Assembly: GCA_016210705.1 (NCBI GenBank)
Contig: JACQTR010000086.1
Span: 1 to 14,077 of the forward strand
Reading direction: 5' to 3'
Length of the DNA stretch: 14,077 nucleotides
DNA from: Chloroflexota bacterium
GTDB lineage: Bacteria > Chloroflexota > Dehalococcoidia > JACQTR01
The notes beneath the pieces were generated by a model. That model was not told the origin of the DNA. It saw only the letters and a program-made list of their open reading frames with translations, and made no database searches. This document shows, one piece after another, positions 13,143 to 14,077 of the stretch. The number at the start of each line of letters is the position of its first letter. Position 1 is the stretch's first letter. The position numbers were made by a program, and so were the translations under genes.

Positions 13143-14077
13143 AGGATCGTGTTGAGACGATTCTTTATGGCTAGAGCCCCTTGAGCCATGCTGTCGATAA
13201 GATCTTTGACGCTGACAACGTCTTGAATAAACCCTACCGCCTCGCCGCAGATGAGGGTGGCTCCATCTAGAATGCCCTCTTCATAGGCTCGCTTTGACCT
13301 ATCGCCCCGGATCAAAGGCAGTATTTCTTCTACGGGGGCACCTTTGTTCTCCATCTCCAGAATTCGTTGGGTGTTTTCGTTTTTCAAAGCCCTTACCGGC
13401 ATGCGCAGGGAACGTTCGATAAGCATAGTGTCGGTTTCTCTCGCCTTGACCAATGTCTCTTTATAGACGGGGTGAGCCGGGCATTCGATGGTGGCCAAAA
13501 AGCGGGTTCCCATCACTACCCCCTCTGCGCCTAAGGCTAGAGAAGCTATCAAGCCTCGGGCATCACCGATGCCCCCGCCGGCTAGGACGGGTATCTTCAC
13601 CGCGTCAACGGTCATGGGTACTAGGACTAAAGTAGCGACATCGTCCATGCCGGGATGGCCGCCGCATTCTGTCCCAACAACACTGACGATATCAGCGCCC
13701 ACCTTCTCAGTGGTTATGGCGTACTTCACGCCAGGTACCTTGTGAATGAGCTTGATATTAGACTCCTTGAGGCGAGGCACGAAGGGTTCGGGGCTGCGAC
13801 CTGAGGTCTCTACCACCTTTACCCCTTCTTCTATTACCGTGCTGAAATCCATCTCCGTTCTCTCAGGTTGGGCGGTAGGAAATATAGAGATGTTGACGGC
13901 AAAGGGTTTATCGGTTAGGCTTTTGGCCCTGCGGATGGCTTCCCGCAAATCATCTTTAGTTTTGTAAACGCTGGCGGTTAAAGTGCCTAAAGCGCCGGCG
14001 TTGGATACGGCGGCTGCGAACTCTGCTGTTCCCAGCCCTGCCAGCCCACCTTGCATAATGGGGTACTGGATGCCCAG
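13139..14077 (-). CDS. FabK/nitronate-monooxygenase-like flavin oxidoreductase (N-terminus outside window)
   Basis: At least 312 residues of an FMN-dependent TIM-barrel enzyme are visible. The open frame continues past the right edge: LGIQYPI precedes the first in-window Met at 14056, so that Met is not the true start. Family marks are YPIMQGGLAG, KPFAVNISIF, GTECGGHPG (the GGH flavin/active-site segment of the NMO/FabK family), VLAGGGIGDARG and VVMGTRF. Relatives oxidise nitronates or reduce enoyl-ACP/CoA; the exact reaction cannot be assigned. Probably only a few N-terminal residues are missing, because family proteins begin close to this motif. The TGA stop overlaps the ATG of the propeller gene (13139-13142), implying one transcript. 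Confidence 0.9.
   Translation of the reverse strand: MGIQYPIMQGGLAGLGTAEFAAAVSNAGALGTLTASVYKTKDDLREAIRRAKSLTDKPFAVNISIFPTAQPERTEMDFSTVIEEGVKVVETSGRSPEPFVPRLKESNIKLIHKVPGVKYAITTEKVGADIVSVVGTECGGHPGMDDVATLVLVPMTVDAVKIPVLAGGGIGDARGLIASLALGAEGVVMGTRFLATIECPAHPVYKETLVKARETDTMLIERSLRMPVRALKNENTQRILEMENKGAPVEEILPLIRGDRSKRAYEEGILDGATLICGEAVGFIQDVVSVKDLIDSMAQGALAIKNRLNTIL

Noticed and set aside
1..14077. CRISPR array
   Set aside because: No regularly spaced short direct repeats with unique spacers were seen. The only repeats are the two pairs described, the palindromes and the short CGTTTCAA pair.

Overview
The window looks like a chromosomal stretch from an uncultured bacterium. Gene content and style suggest Chloroflexota (Dehalococcoidia-like): a GT39-type membrane glycosyltransferase with extra beta-sandwich modules, a secreted propeller protein with tandem C-terminal modules, a ferredoxin-thioredoxin-reductase-like protein, a short old-yellow-enzyme and a FabK/nitronate-monooxygenase-like flavoprotein. 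This placement is an inference from protein families; there is no rRNA or marker gene to settle it. Most of the window is about 50-58% GC by eye. The HEPN gene at 9964-10920 is clearly lower, near 40%.

Layout. Positions 1-1089 hold a leftward MarR regulator and DHA2 multidrug-efflux pair, with ATGA-overlapping genes and a palindrome over a strong promoter, so probably autoregulated drug efflux. Positions 1214-3523 are a rearranged rightward cluster: a DUF763 N-terminal stub, a small membrane-protein ORF broken by an in-frame TGA, a DNA methyltransferase fused to an Mrr-like PD-(D/E)XK domain, and a small basic protein. A duplicated copy of the 5' end of that basic-protein gene lies just upstream of the methyltransferase. 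Positions 3625-5621 are bounded by a broken tRNA-Arg(CCT) and an intact tRNA-Arg(CCT) that share a perfect 44-bp direct repeat. Between them lie the C-terminal remnant of an fpg (mutM) gene and a leftward operon: FTR-like iron-sulfur protein, thioredoxin-fold protein, alpha/beta hydrolase.

Positions 5710-8265 encode the glycosyltransferase (+). It converges on a leftward old-yellow-enzyme homologue (8340-9434), preceded by a GDT1/UPF0016 cation transporter (9606-9878). A solitary ApeA-like HEPN protein (9964-10920) sits directly 3' of tRNA-Ala(CGC) (11025-11100). A 63-bp nested palindrome (11150-11212) separates the tRNA-Ala promoter from a leftward operon with a secreted beta-propeller protein and, upstream with an ATGA overlap, the FabK-like flavoprotein that runs off the right edge.

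The most notable features are the junction-rich stretch 1200-5620, which has two repeat-bounded segments and at least three gene remnants, the MTase-nuclease fusion, and the low-GC HEPN gene beside a tRNA. Much of the rest is ordinary metabolism and envelope biology.
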